This document shows positions 50,639-60,013 of a DNA stretch of 64,000 nucleotides, one piece after another (position 1 is the first letter of the stretch; each line of letters begins with the position of its first letter). The translations under genes were made by a program, and so were the position numbers. The notes beneath the pieces were generated by a model. The model did not search any database, had not been told where the DNA came from, and saw only the letters and a list, made by a program, of their open reading frames with translations. The stretch comes from Candidatus Moraniibacteriota bacterium (GTDB taxonomy: Bacteria > Patescibacteria > Paceibacteria > Moranbacterales > UBA2206): positions 1 through 64,000 of the forward strand of contig JAUSNP010000006.1 of NCBI GenBank assembly GCA_030645735.1, written 5' to 3'.

Positions 50639-52723
50639 ATGGCGAGGATATGTTATGTCGGATTTCTGGGAATTATTTTATTGACAGCTCATACCGCGAA
50701 TGCTCAAACTGTTATGGATGTGCAATTACCTTTCTATGACGGCAAGTCCTATAGATGTACTCAGAACAGCAATGACAGCCCAACTCATAACAATATTTAT
50801 ACTATGTATGATTTGGATTTTGGATTGTCAAATGGTTCTATTGTAGTTGCAGCAAGCGATGGGGTAATGCACTACGGAAGCAATCCCAATGGTTTCGGGA
50901 CTTACGCTAAGATTGATCATGGTAATGGCTACTGGACAATGTATGGTCACTTGAGTGGCTATATTGCCAATGAAGGAGATGTGGTTGCTGGACAACCAAT
51001 CGCGTACTCAGGAAATACGGGGCTTTCCATTGGTAGTGGTGGTGGTTATCATTTACACTTCGGAGTGCACAGCGGTTCAGGTGTAGGAAATTCCAAAAAG
51101 ATGAGCGTGTATGCTTTAAATAAAAATACAAATTCATCGGGATATTTTGATACTGGATTGCAAAATGAAACAGAATTTGTTTGCGGACTTACTTCCGGTA
51201 ATTTCTATGAATCTCGTCCCGTTGGTTCCATATTTAGTGATTATCAATGCAAGTCACTTACAAGTGGTGGTGTCCTTTGCTGGAGTGGAAACCCGACAAC
51301 TTGTGAAGATGGCGATAATCACGTTTGGTATCACAAAAATAGCGAGGGTGCCAAAGTAAGTGAAAGTAATTCTAGTACTTGGCAAAAATGCTCTCTTGAT
51401 TCTGGACAAATAGCTAATATTTTCTCGTATCTTGATGGTGGTTATGGTGTTGGTGGGGTTGGGCCTGGGTCGTGGACTGATGCAACTGACTCTGCAACTT
51501 CAAGCTTACCTGACTTTGTCGTCAATAAAACTTGGCTCGAAACCCCTTGGGGCGTCGAAACATACAAGTTTGGTCTGGGTGAGTCTTTCAACACTAAGGC
51601 CCAATCTGAAAACATTGGTGACGGCTCATGCCTCAACACTGATGCGACTCAGGAGATCACCGGCCATTTCTATCTCTCTAAGGGCTACAAAGAAGATGTG
51701 CATAGTGGAGATGGAGCATGGCGTAGGCTCGACAGCACCAACACGCATTGTTCCAATCTTGGTCAGGGTGAAACTAACACCGAAACCAAAAGTACCAATG
51801 TTTGGGAATGGATCACGGAGCCGGGAATTTACAATGTCGTCTATTGTATTGATCATCCGCAAGATGATCATAACAACGGAGGCGACCACGCCGAAAAACA
51901 CGAATCCAATAATTGCAGCACGGAAGCCGTTTTTGAAGTGACGGCTGATCAGATTGTCAATCCTGATCCACGATTTGTCGATTTCACCACAAATGGATTG
52001 GGATTTCGCGGCACCCCGCCAATCTATGCTGGCAGCCAAGCACATTTTGGCGCATGGGTAACCAACAAGGGAAACACAACTCCTGGGCGAGACATTCGCT
52101 CAAACTATTCTGTACAATGTTCCGGCACCGCCCGCATTCAATTGGCTGATGATGGCACACCTGCCAGTGCACTTTCTCCGGGAGCTTCGGCTTTCGAAGA
52201 AAACATTGGCGCGGTCACATTGCCAAATGCCTCAGGGGCTTGTGTGGCCTATTTCTGCGCTGACTATCAAAACGCAGTGGTTGAATCCAATGAGGCAAAT
52301 AATTGCACAACATTCAACTTCACTTTGAAACCCAGACCGACACCCAACTTCAAAATAATCAAGATTGAAGACAAAAAAGGTTGTTGTACTACCAACCGTG
52401 GAGACAAGGTATATCCGCGTGTTTGGACGCAAAACACCGGTACGGCTGCACCGCTGCAAAACGTGGCTATGCGTTATTACATCCGGAGTGCTGGCACTGG
52501 CAATGTTTGGTGGGAAATTGCCAACGACACTATGGAACCAAGAGAACTTCCACCGGGAGGAACCGACGAAGAAAGTCTGGACTCTGGTTGGAAAATTCCC
52601 AGTGGCAGCGCTTGGAAAAACCAATGGCATGAGATCAAGGCTTGCGTTGATCCGCTCAACGCCATTGCTGAATCCAATGAGTCTGACAACTGCATGAGCT
52701 ACAGTCGGTTTTCGAAGAAATAA
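50639..52723 (+). CDS. Secreted M23 peptidase with CARDB-like domains
   Basis: 694 residues, GAGGAGGATTTAATT before the ATG. Signal peptide ICYVGFLGIILLTAHTANA. Residues ~45-170 are an M23/LytM zinc peptidase: TMYDLDFGLSNGSIVVAASD, YGHLSGYIANEGDVVAGQP and YHLHFGVH. The remainder has at least three CARDB-like adhesion domains (PDFVVNKTWLETP, PDPRFVDFTTNG, PNFKIIKIEDKKG). Acts on peptidoglycan at the cell surface, its own or that of a host. Confidence 0.87.
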   Translation: MARICYVGFLGIILLTAHTANAQTVMDVQLPFYDGKSYRCTQNSNDSPTHNNIYTMYDLDFGLSNGSIVVAASDGVMHYGSNPNGFGTYAKIDHGNGYWTMYGHLSGYIANEGDVVAGQPIAYSGNTGLSIGSGGGYHLHFGVHSGSGVGNSKKMSVYALNKNTNSSGYFDTGLQNETEFVCGLTSGNFYESRPVGSIFSDYQCKSLTSGGVLCWSGNPTTCEDGDNHVWYHKNSEGAKVSESNSSTWQKCSLDSGQIANIFSYLDGGYGVGGVGPGSWTDATDSATSSLPDFVVNKTWLETPWGVETYKFGLGESFNTKAQSENIGDGSCLNTDATQEITGHFYLSKGYKEDVHSGDGAWRRLDSTNTHCSNLGQGETNTETKSTNVWEWITEPGIYNVVYCIDHPQDDHNNGGDHAEKHESNNCSTEAVFEVTADQIVNPDPRFVDFTTNGLGFRGTPPIYAGSQAHFGAWVTNKGNTTPGRDIRSNYSVQCSGTARIQLADDGTPASALSPGASAFEENIGAVTLPNASGACVAYFCADYQNAVVESNEANNCTTFNFTLKPRPTPNFKIIKIEDKKGCCTTNRGDKVYPRVWTQNTGTAAPLQNVAMRYYIRSAGTGNVWWEIANDTMEPRELPPGGTDEESLDSGWKIPSGSAWKNQWHEIKACVDPLNAIAESNESDNCMSYSRFSKK

Positions 52724-52749
52724 TTAAGTTTATCTAAGATTATTCCACC

Positions 52750-52787
52750 TGCCGCTCGGTGACCTTATGTCATCGGGCGGCACTTTT
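52750..52787 (+). terminator. Terminator
   Basis: GCCGCTCGGTGAC and GTCATCGGGCGGC stem followed by ACTTTTAT. Confidence 0.75.
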
Positions 52788-53014
52788 ATAATAATTCAAG
52801 CAACTTCCGTTCCTTGTCATTTCAATTTGCTTCTGATAATATTTAAATATCTTTCGCTCATCCTTTTTGTTATACCTCCTTTTTATATCGCTACGACAGA
52901 TAGGTACGCATTATGTTTTTTTCGACTTGCTACTGAGCAAGGGGGGTGATTGTTTTGAATCTCGTTTTAAATCCTCCATCCCGTATACAGGATGAAATTA
53001 TAGGAAAAACTTTT

Positions 53015-55096
53015 ATGAAAATAACGAACGTACACCTAAGGAATTTTCGTAGGCTAGAGAATGTCGAGATCGGATTTGAGGCCGAGGAAACTGTTTTTGT
53101 AGGGCCAAACAATAGCGGTAAAACTTCGGCAACCGCTGCTTTTCGACTTTTCTTGGTTCGTCAAGAATTCAAAATTCACGACTTTTCCGTTTCGCGAATT
53201 GCAGAGATAAATGCATTTGGAACAACTGACAGTATAGACAAAGACAGTCTCCCCTCAATCAAAATGGATATTTGGTTTTCAATAAATCCAGATATAGAAT
53301 TTGGACGGGTTTTCTCTCTTGTGCCCAATGTTTCGGCCAGCTTAGAAAAAGTTGGTGTTCGAATGAAATTTAGCGTCAAGGATGCCAAGAAGCTGAAGTA
53401 CGAATATCTAGCCACATTCCCCCGCTTAGAAAGTGGTGTGGCACAGAAAACGCTCTCCCATTACCTTTCTCTTCAAGGAAATTTAAATCGTCATTTTGGA
53501 TTGAGTTACTATGCCTTAGAAAACACCGAGAATGATTTAGTGACTATCCCGCTTGAACCGGAGGAAGGTAAGCGTGTTTTAAAATCTTTGGTTCGAGTGG
53601 ACTTTGTTGATGCACAGAGAAATATCGATGACCAGGAGAATGGTCGTAGTAACCGGTTATCCTCAGCATTTGCAGCGTTCTACAAGAAGAACCTCGAACA
53701 AGCGGAGATAAACGAGGACGCAAATCGAATAATCGATGAAAACAATGAAAGCCTCACAAAACACTACGATAAGCACTTTAAAGACTTAATGGTTGTAATC
53801 AAGAGCCTTGGTGTGCCATCGGCCAATGACCGTGAGTTGAAGATCATCTCCTCTTTAAGTTCTGAATCAGCGTTGCAGGGAAACACAGCTCTTCTCTATG
53901 TAGACCCTGTACACAACCATGAACTTCCCGAAGTGTATAATGGTCTCGGGTTCAAGAACCTTGTTTATATGGCGATCCAAATCAGCCATTTTCACTTACA
54001 GTGGATAAACACTGAAGAGAAACGGCCTCTATGCCAAATCATTTTTGTCGAAGAGCCGGAGGTACACCTCCATGCGCAGGTTCAACAAACATTTGTTTCG
54101 AATATTTGGGAGATTATACGGAAGGCATCTGACGACGCCGGTGAAAGTCACATGGTGCCTCAAATTGGAATTACTACTCATTCATCACATATTTTGGATG
54201 CAGTTGAATTTAGAAAGGTCAGATATTTCCGCCGTTGCGCTTTAGATGGAGAAGATCAATCCAAAATTACAACTTTGAATGCTTCAAAGGTTCTTAGTCT
54301 ACGAGACTTTAAGCCACAAAAAAAATCAGCCGCCGGAGAGATCGAAAACGAGGAAGAAACGTTAGACTTTCTTAAACGGTATCTTAAACTCACACACTGT
54401 GATCTATTCTTTGCTGATGCTGCCGTACTAGTCGAGGGCACCGTCGAGAAACTTCTCTTACCAAAGATGATGGAAAAGTCTGCTCCAGGCCTGAAGCAAA
54501 ATTACCTCACAGTGCTTGAGGTTGGTGGTGCTTATGCCAGCCGCTTTGCAAGTCTCCTGGAGTTCTTGGGCATAGCCTACCTAGTCATAACGGACTTAGA
54601 CTCGGTTGATCCAACCAATAAAAGAAAAGTATGTAGAGCTGACACGCCAGGATCAGTTACTTCAAATGCATCACTTAAATTCTATTTTAACAAATCTGTT
54701 ATCAGCGATTTGGTAAAACTGAATCATGCGGAACAGATTTTGCCAGGTGGTCGTAGTTTTGTTGCATTTCAAAAGCCAACAACCGTTATAGGTCATAATC
54801 CTGCAAAAGAAATGCACGGTCGTACATTTGAGGAAACATTTATTTATCAAAACTTGCAACTTTTCCGAGACAGAAAGATTGGTTTTGAAGCAGATATCCC
54901 AGGCGATCAAGACTTTGAGAAAGAGTATAGCGCCATCTTTGAGGGGATAAAATCACCATCTTTTAAGAAAACTGAGTTCGCGCTTGGTGTTGCATCAGTA
55001 AAAGTTGATTGGGAAACTCCTCAGTACATTGCTGAGGGTTTAAGCTGGCTAGAGAAAACAATGTGCGCAAACCCTCTATGTGAAGCTAACAAGTAG
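53015..55096 (+). CDS. gajA: Gabija-like GajA: OLD-family ATPase-TOPRIM nuclease
   Basis: 693 residues from ATG 53015 (MKITNVHLRNFRRLENVEI; a GTG at 52946 would add 23). ABC-type ATPase with FVGPNNSGKTSATAAF (Walker A), IIFVEEPEVHLHAQVQQ (signature/Walker B) and ITTHSSHIL. TOPRIM domain from ~485: AAVLVEGTVEKLLLPKM (Glu) and LVITDLDSVDPTNKRK (DxD). Class 2 OLD enzymes of this form, followed by a UvrD-type helicase, are the GajA part of the Gabija anti-phage system. It is about 100 residues longer than typical GajA. Overlaps the helicase gene by 17 bases. Confidence 0.85.
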   Translation: MKITNVHLRNFRRLENVEIGFEAEETVFVGPNNSGKTSATAAFRLFLVRQEFKIHDFSVSRIAEINAFGTTDSIDKDSLPSIKMDIWFSINPDIEFGRVFSLVPNVSASLEKVGVRMKFSVKDAKKLKYEYLATFPRLESGVAQKTLSHYLSLQGNLNRHFGLSYYALENTENDLVTIPLEPEEGKRVLKSLVRVDFVDAQRNIDDQENGRSNRLSSAFAAFYKKNLEQAEINEDANRIIDENNESLTKHYDKHFKDLMVVIKSLGVPSANDRELKIISSLSSESALQGNTALLYVDPVHNHELPEVYNGLGFKNLVYMAIQISHFHLQWINTEEKRPLCQIIFVEEPEVHLHAQVQQTFVSNIWEIIRKASDDAGESHMVPQIGITTHSSHILDAVEFRKVRYFRRCALDGEDQSKITTLNASKVLSLRDFKPQKKSAAGEIENEEETLDFLKRYLKLTHCDLFFADAAVLVEGTVEKLLLPKMMEKSAPGLKQNYLTVLEVGGAYASRFASLLEFLGIAYLVITDLDSVDPTNKRKVCRADTPGSVTSNASLKFYFNKSVISDLVKLNHAEQILPGGRSFVAFQKPTTVIGHNPAKEMHGRTFEETFIYQNLQLFRDRKIGFEADIPGDQDFEKEYSAIFEGIKSPSFKKTEFALGVASVKVDWETPQYIAEGLSWLEKTMCANPLCEANK

Positions 55097-56948
55097 GCGT
55101 CACGACGATATGCGAAGATTAATTGAAACTAAAGCAGATGCAGAAATCAAAATTTGCTTAGAGGCGAAGCAAAGTTTTTCTGTTATTGCCGGGGCGGGTT
55201 CAGGTAAGACCACTTCATTGGTCACTGCACTTCAGCATTTAAGACAGACAGCGGGGCCAAGCCTTCGACGCAATGATCAAAAAATAGTGTGTATTACATA
55301 TACTAACCGAGCGGCAGAAGTTATTTCTAACCGTTTGGATTTTGATGATTTGTTTCTTGTGGCAACCCTACATACCTTTTTGTGGAGCCAAATCAAAAGA
55401 TTTACACCCAACATCAGGGAAGCTGTTCGTGAGCATATCATTCCGGCACATATTGAAAACAAACAAAAAGACGACAATGGTGGTCAAAGCAAAAAGGCGG
55501 TTGCAGCTAGAGCGAAGATTGCGTCACTACAGGCTGCTCTTGATAACTTGGATGCAGTTGATAAATTTGAGTACAACGACAATAAGTTTAGCGACTATCC
55601 CCAAGGCAAATTGAATCACGATGACATAATTGATATCGCCGCCTACTTGATATCAGATAACGCAATTCTCCGACAAATTATTGGACAGAACTATCCATAT
55701 ATCTTTGTTGATGAAGCACAAGATACTTTTGGAAATGTAGTTGATGCGTTAAACAAGGTTTGTGAAAATGATGGCCTGCCTATTGTTTGCTATTTCGGTG
55801 ATCCAATGCAGCAAATTTACGATAAGAGAGCGGGAGACTTTGCAGGTCCATCCGGTTCCATAATAATCACAAAAGAAGAGAATTTCAGATGTTCACGCAA
55901 GGTAATCGATTTGCTAAATGCCTTTCGTAATGATGTAAAACAGATTCCAGCAGGTAAAAACGCCGAAATTGATGGTAGTGTATTTATCAGATTAGTTGCT
56001 GCTGAGACGCCTTTGGGTGAACGGAAAAAATATACCGAAATTCAAATTGAGCGCACATCCGCACGCTTTGACGAAGCTTTAGAGAGTTGGGGTTGGGCAG
56101 GACGATCCGAAGTTAAGCAACTCTTCCTAGTTCGTCAAATGATTGCAAAGCGACTAGGATTTCCCATTCTTCACAAACTATTCACTGGCCAGTTTGCCTC
56201 TTCAAACGCCCAAGAAGCTTATGAAAAAGGTGAGCATTTTTTGTTACAGCCGTTTGTAAATTGTTTATATCCTTTAGTGCAAGCCCATCGAGATAGTGAT
56301 CTGAGACGAGTTTTCGATATCTTGAGAAGGTCAAGCCCGACATTTGATCCCCAAGGAGTCAACGCGGAACGCACTTTGGGCGAAATGAAAGAGCGCGCAA
56401 TTGACTTAATTAAGAGTCTTTCAACTCTTTGGATTGACAATTCTTTGGCTGATATTTTGAGGTTTTGTCGAGCAAACAACTTGTGCCATATTTCGGATCG
56501 ACTGTCCGAGCATTTAGATCGCGCACCAAGAGAAGAAGAATATGATGATGATTTGCATTCAAGTGCCAAAGGCGACTGGTTGGTAGATATATTTTTCAAA
56601 ATGACTAGCAAGGAAATCGAGCCATTCACTGCGTTTATCCGTGAAAACACTCCTTTAAGCACCCAGCACGGTGTAAAGGGTGAGGAATACAAAGATGTTG
56701 TTGTTGTATTTGATGACATTGAAGCTGCGTGGAACAACTACAGTTTCACAAAAACACTGACACCCAATACATCAGGTGCGCCTACCGATGGACAATCCGA
56801 CAAGAGCAGAAAGCTTGCCTATGTTTGTTTTTCTAGAGCTGAGGAGAATTTAAGAATTCTTCTATTTACGTCGAATCCAGCGGCTGCTAAGGAAGAACTT
56901 ATATCAAAAGAATTGTTTAAAGAAAACCAAATATCTATTGCCAGTTAA
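55080..56948 (+). CDS. gajB: Gabija-like GajB: UvrD/Rep-type helicase
   Basis: 622 residues. Superfamily 1A motifs: VIAGAGSGKTTSLVTAL (I), CITYTNRAAEVI (Ia), YIFVDEAQDTFGNV (II), CYFGDPMQQIYDKRAG (III), LSTQHGVKGEEYKDVVVVF (V) and KLAYVCFSRAEENLRIL (VI). GTG start at 55080 inside the end of gajA; ATG 55110 is an alternative. Longer than classical GajB (~500). The tight overlap with an OLD TOPRIM gene is the Gabija arrangement; in that system nucleotide depletion or DNA ends trigger cleavage of phage DNA. Confidence 0.85.
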   Translation: MKLTSRRHDDMRRLIETKADAEIKICLEAKQSFSVIAGAGSGKTTSLVTALQHLRQTAGPSLRRNDQKIVCITYTNRAAEVISNRLDFDDLFLVATLHTFLWSQIKRFTPNIREAVREHIIPAHIENKQKDDNGGQSKKAVAARAKIASLQAALDNLDAVDKFEYNDNKFSDYPQGKLNHDDIIDIAAYLISDNAILRQIIGQNYPYIFVDEAQDTFGNVVDALNKVCENDGLPIVCYFGDPMQQIYDKRAGDFAGPSGSIIITKEENFRCSRKVIDLLNAFRNDVKQIPAGKNAEIDGSVFIRLVAAETPLGERKKYTEIQIERTSARFDEALESWGWAGRSEVKQLFLVRQMIAKRLGFPILHKLFTGQFASSNAQEAYEKGEHFLLQPFVNCLYPLVQAHRDSDLRRVFDILRRSSPTFDPQGVNAERTLGEMKERAIDLIKSLSTLWIDNSLADILRFCRANNLCHISDRLSEHLDRAPREEEYDDDLHSSAKGDWLVDIFFKMTSKEIEPFTAFIRENTPLSTQHGVKGEEYKDVVVVFDDIEAAWNNYSFTKTLTPNTSGAPTDGQSDKSRKLAYVCFSRAEENLRILLFTSNPAAAKEELISKELFKENQISIAS

Positions 56949-57156
56949 GGTGTTGATGTGCATTATCGACAAGCTCTGTAATCAATTGGTCAGATGGGGC
57001 TGGATAGTCTTTGACAAGAATAGCATAAATTTGTTTAGCTTTTTGGGTGGTGCATTTTCTTTTCTGGTAAAGAATCACCCCTTTCTTTCGAGTTGTTGTT
57101 CGACAAGGGGCACACAGTATAAATCCAGCGAGATTTTCTTTTTTGTCTATATTAAA
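56935..57156 (-). repeat. Repeat R2, copy 2, with a longer start-less open frame
   Basis: Minus-strand open frame of 73 codons with no ATG/GTG/TTG start, reading APCRTTTRKKGVILYQKRK then CTTQKAKQIYAILVKDYP and ITELVDNAHQHLNWQ. Same orientation as copy 1 at 49.3 kb. It overlaps the end of gajB by 14 bases on the opposite strand. Could be a remnant of a small basic zinc-binding protein. Confidence 0.65.
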
Positions 57157-57164
57157 TTAACCTA

Positions 57165-58154
57165 ATGGTAGGTATAATACTTGCTTTTATAGTTTCAATC
57201 TTGGCTACAGCTCAAAATACGATGCTGAAGGTTTTGGGTGGAAAAAAGATTGAAGTGCCTGAGGAAAAAAAGCAGTTGCAGAAAGACTCGGATTCAATGA
57301 TGGGATTGATTACAGCGTGGGCATCGGCAGGGGTGGCTTTTATAATCACAACTATTGTCCTAGTTTGGTTGGGCGGTTTGTCGCGAGTAGCGGAATTGCC
57401 AATTGAGTTTTGGCAGGCTGCGGCATGGAAAATCCCACTATATGCTCTGGCAGTTTGGAGCTATGCTTTGGCGCATCGAAAAGGGGATATATCATTGATT
57501 AGTCCGCTTCTCTCAATTACCCCAGCAATTATTGTTGTACTTGCACCGATGATTGGCCAGACAGCTAGCCCGCTTGGCATAGCTGGAGTGGCTTTTATTG
57601 TGATTGGAGCGTATTTTTTGAATTTTTCACAAAGGAAAGATGGTTTTTTGGCTCCGATGAAAGAGCTATGGAAGGATCATGGCGCCAGATTTATGATGTT
57701 GACAGCTACGCTTTGGGCCATTGTTAGTGTGGTTGATGCAGTTGGTGTCAGGACTGGCGGCAATGATTTTGTGGCAGCTGTTATGTGGACAGTAGTTATA
57801 AATCTTGGTTCTGTTGTTCTCTTGATGCCGTTTGCTTTGTATTTCATAAACAAGCTCAAATCTAAAAACGAATATCAAGAACTTGCCTCTGTTCAAAAAT
57901 TTCTCGGAAAGAGTGGCGCTGGCAAAATGACTTTGACTGGTTTTTTTGATGGAACTCGAGAGGTTTTTCAGATGATGGCTATGACTTTCATGCAGGCGGC
58001 CTATGTCAATGCTATAAAACGATTTTCGATGGTACTGGGGGTCATTGTCGGCGCGGTTGTCTTCAAGGAAAAAAATTTCCAAGAACGATTAACTGGCTCA
58101 CTCATCATGCTTGTTGGGGTTATCTTCATTATTATCTCAGCGGTTATAAAATAA
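57165..58154 (+). CDS. DMT-superfamily transporter
   Basis: 329 residues with about ten membrane helices arranged as two EamA-like halves (~1-145 and ~170-329). Features include YALAVWSYALAHRKGDISLI and FIVIGAYFLNFSQRK at the end of the first half, and FMQAAYVNAIKRFSMVLGVI with GSLIMLVGVIFIIIS in the second. Substrate unknown. Returns to backbone composition. A terminator follows. Confidence 0.85.
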   Translation: MVGIILAFIVSILATAQNTMLKVLGGKKIEVPEEKKQLQKDSDSMMGLITAWASAGVAFIITTIVLVWLGGLSRVAELPIEFWQAAAWKIPLYALAVWSYALAHRKGDISLISPLLSITPAIIVVLAPMIGQTASPLGIAGVAFIVIGAYFLNFSQRKDGFLAPMKELWKDHGARFMMLTATLWAIVSVVDAVGVRTGGNDFVAAVMWTVVINLGSVVLLMPFALYFINKLKSKNEYQELASVQKFLGKSGAGKMTLTGFFDGTREVFQMMAMTFMQAAYVNAIKRFSMVLGVIVGAVVFKEKNFQERLTGSLIMLVGVIFIIISAVIK

Positions 58155-58183
58155 CTTCGTGAAATTCATTCGATCTAAAAAGA

Positions 58184-58217
58184 CTCGCATCTGAAAAGCT
58201 AGATGGCGAGCTTTTTT
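58184..58217 (+). terminator. Terminator
   Basis: CTCGC-ATCT and AGAT-GGCGAG stem with CTTTTTT. Confidence 0.75.
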
Positions 58218-58234
58218 AATTTTTTACTTTATTA

Positions 58235-58243
58235 TGCTATAAT
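58235..58243 (+). promoter_or_regulatory. Extended -10 promoter giving a leaderless mRNA
   Basis: TGCTATAAT (58235-58243) ends six bases before the ATG at 58250, the expected transcription start, so the transcript would begin at the start codon. No Shine-Dalgarno is present. Confidence 0.55.
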
Positions 58244-58249
58244 AAATCT

Positions 58250-59296
58250 ATGAAAAAGTATTTTTTGGTTACAATTTTACTCACAGCCACAACTTTGTTG
58301 TCTGGCTGTTCTTCGACGCCAAAAACAACTACGCCAGTGGTGAAAGTGCCGGTTAGTAACATTATGAAGTCAATTGATGGCGGAGCGAATTGGGAAGCCA
58401 AAGACAAGACGGCAGACAAAGTGACGCTGGCATCAATTGATGTGATTAGCATGGCAGTCAATCCCTATGACGGCAAAAATGTTTTTGTTGGAACTCTTAA
58501 AAATGGAATTTTGAAAACGGATGATGGTGGAGAAAATTGGAGTTTGTTGAAATTCCCAGCGGAAAAGACCTACGGCTTGGCAATTGACAACATAGACAGT
58601 CGCGTGATTTATGCTAGTGGTGTTTGGCAGGGCCGAGGCAAAATTTTCAAGAGTATCAATGGCGGGACTGATTGGAATGAAATTTACACGGCGCCATCCG
58701 ATGGTCCGTTGGTAATTTCGCTGACTATGAGTAAGAAAAATTCCAATGTTTTGTATGCGACTACGAGTGACAATCAAATGATGAAAAGTGTGGATGCGGG
58801 CTCATCGTGGAAAAACATTTTTGTTTCACCGAGTCCAGTTTTGAAAATTGCCATTGATGCAACGAATGACAATTTGCTGTATATGAATTTGCAAACCGGC
58901 AACATTTTGCGCAGTACAGATGGTGGCGTCACAAATGAAGAATCTTCAATGGATATCAATCGAGGCATTGGTTTTATTGAAACTGATCCGTTTCATGCTA
59001 GCTGGGTTTATGCTGGCGGTCAGGCAGGGCTATTTCGCAGTAAGGACGCGGGTAAAACTTGGGAAACTTTGAAAACACTGGGTGATTCCAAAACCTTCCC
59101 AGTCAAAGCTGTGGCTATTAGCCCAACCAATTCTAATGAGATTATCTATGGCGCAGCTCAAGCAACCTACAAATCAGTCGATGGTGGAGTGAATTGGGCA
59201 ACCTTCCAATTGGAAACAAAAAACACAGTCAGTCTGTTGCGATACAGTTCAACTGAGCCAGATGTGTTTTATATGGGTTTGCGAAAAAGTAATTAA
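58250..59296 (+). CDS. Lipoprotein with BNR/sortilin-type beta-propeller repeats
   Basis: 348 residues. Lipoprotein signal with lipobox TTLLSGCSS, Cys ~20. Repeated units of the type KSIDGGANWEAKDK, KTDDGGENWSLLKF, KSINGGTDWNEIYT, KSVDAGSSWKNIF, RSKDAGKTWETLKT and KSVDGGVNWATFQ: six Asp-box repeats that build a beta-propeller. Anchored in the membrane, exposed outside; ligand unknown. Confidence 0.87.
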   Translation: MKKYFLVTILLTATTLLSGCSSTPKTTTPVVKVPVSNIMKSIDGGANWEAKDKTADKVTLASIDVISMAVNPYDGKNVFVGTLKNGILKTDDGGENWSLLKFPAEKTYGLAIDNIDSRVIYASGVWQGRGKIFKSINGGTDWNEIYTAPSDGPLVISLTMSKKNSNVLYATTSDNQMMKSVDAGSSWKNIFVSPSPVLKIAIDATNDNLLYMNLQTGNILRSTDGGVTNEESSMDINRGIGFIETDPFHASWVYAGGQAGLFRSKDAGKTWETLKTLGDSKTFPVKAVAISPTNSNEIIYGAAQATYKSVDGGVNWATFQLETKNTVSLLRYSSTEPDVFYMGLRKSN

Positions 59297-59320
59297 TAAC
59301 TAAATTTTTAAAATATCAGT

Positions 59321-59878
59321 ATGTACAAAGAAATCATCGAGAAGAAAAAACCGGAATTGGAAAAAACAATGGAGCATTTCAAGGAAGAGTTGGGTCAACT
59401 TCGCACAGGGCGCGCGGCCACTGCTATGGTGGATAGTTTGATGGTGGATTATTATGGAGCTAAATCTCCATTGAAACAAGTGGCGAGCATCACCATTCCA
59501 GAAGCGCGCACAATTATGATTTCCCCATGGGACAAGGACAGCTTGGTGGCAATTGAAAAAGCTATCCGTGAATCACAATTGAATTTGAATCCAAACAATG
59601 ATGGACAAGTGATTCGCATCAACATCCCGGCCTTGAATGAGGATCGTCGCAAAGATTTAGTGAAGATGCTCAATCAAAAATCTGAAGATGCTCGTATTTC
59701 AATTCGCAAGCACAGAGAAGATGTGTGGGAAGAAATTCAAGAGTCAGAAAAAGCTGGACTCATGGGTGAGGATGACAAATTTGCTGGCAAAGATGATTTG
59801 CAAAAAGTAGTGGATGAATATAACAAGAAAGTTGAAGAAATTCGCGCTAAAAAAGAAGAAGAGATCCTAACAGTTTAA
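59321..59878 (+). CDS. frr: Ribosome recycling factor
   Basis: 185 residues, the full family length. LGQLRTGRAATAMVDSLMVD, TIPEARTIMISPWDK, LNPNNDGQVIRINIPALNED and RRKDLVKMLNQKSEDARISI. Splits post-termination ribosomes with EF-G. 24 bases after the propeller lipoprotein. Confidence 0.97.
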   Translation: MYKEIIEKKKPELEKTMEHFKEELGQLRTGRAATAMVDSLMVDYYGAKSPLKQVASITIPEARTIMISPWDKDSLVAIEKAIRESQLNLNPNNDGQVIRINIPALNEDRRKDLVKMLNQKSEDARISIRKHREDVWEEIQESEKAGLMGEDDKFAGKDDLQKVVDEYNKKVEEIRAKKEEEILTV

Positions 59879-59880
59879 AT

Positions 59881-60013
59881 TCCAAGATACAAGAAACAAA
59901 AACCAAGCAAGCATCAAATCACAATACTCAAATAATCAAACTTTTGAATATTGAAAATTGATTATTGAATATTGTTTGGGATTTGTTACTTGGTTATTGG
60001 TTGTTACATCACA
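59881..60013. repeat. AT-rich imperfect inverted repeat
   Basis: ACCAAGCAAGCATCAAATCA-type left arm and its partner around TGGGATTTGTTACTTGGTTA form a long imperfect hairpin centred near 59955 (TCAA/TTGA). Similar TTTGTGATTTG-rich spacers occur at 205-258 and 62318-62395. Confidence 0.6.

Noticed and set aside
53015..56948. Reading the OLD gene as PARIS or a retron-linked OLD.
   Set aside because: The TOPRIM domain is fused to the ATPase and the partner is a UvrD helicase, which fits Gabija rather than AriA/AriB; no reverse transcriptase is present.
21512..57160. A right-hand copy of the tRNA-Lys 3' end as attR for the first recombinase.
   Set aside because: I found no second copy of the T-arm/acceptor sequence by eye. 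Serine recombinases need only a short core, so absence is not informative and no right end is claimed.
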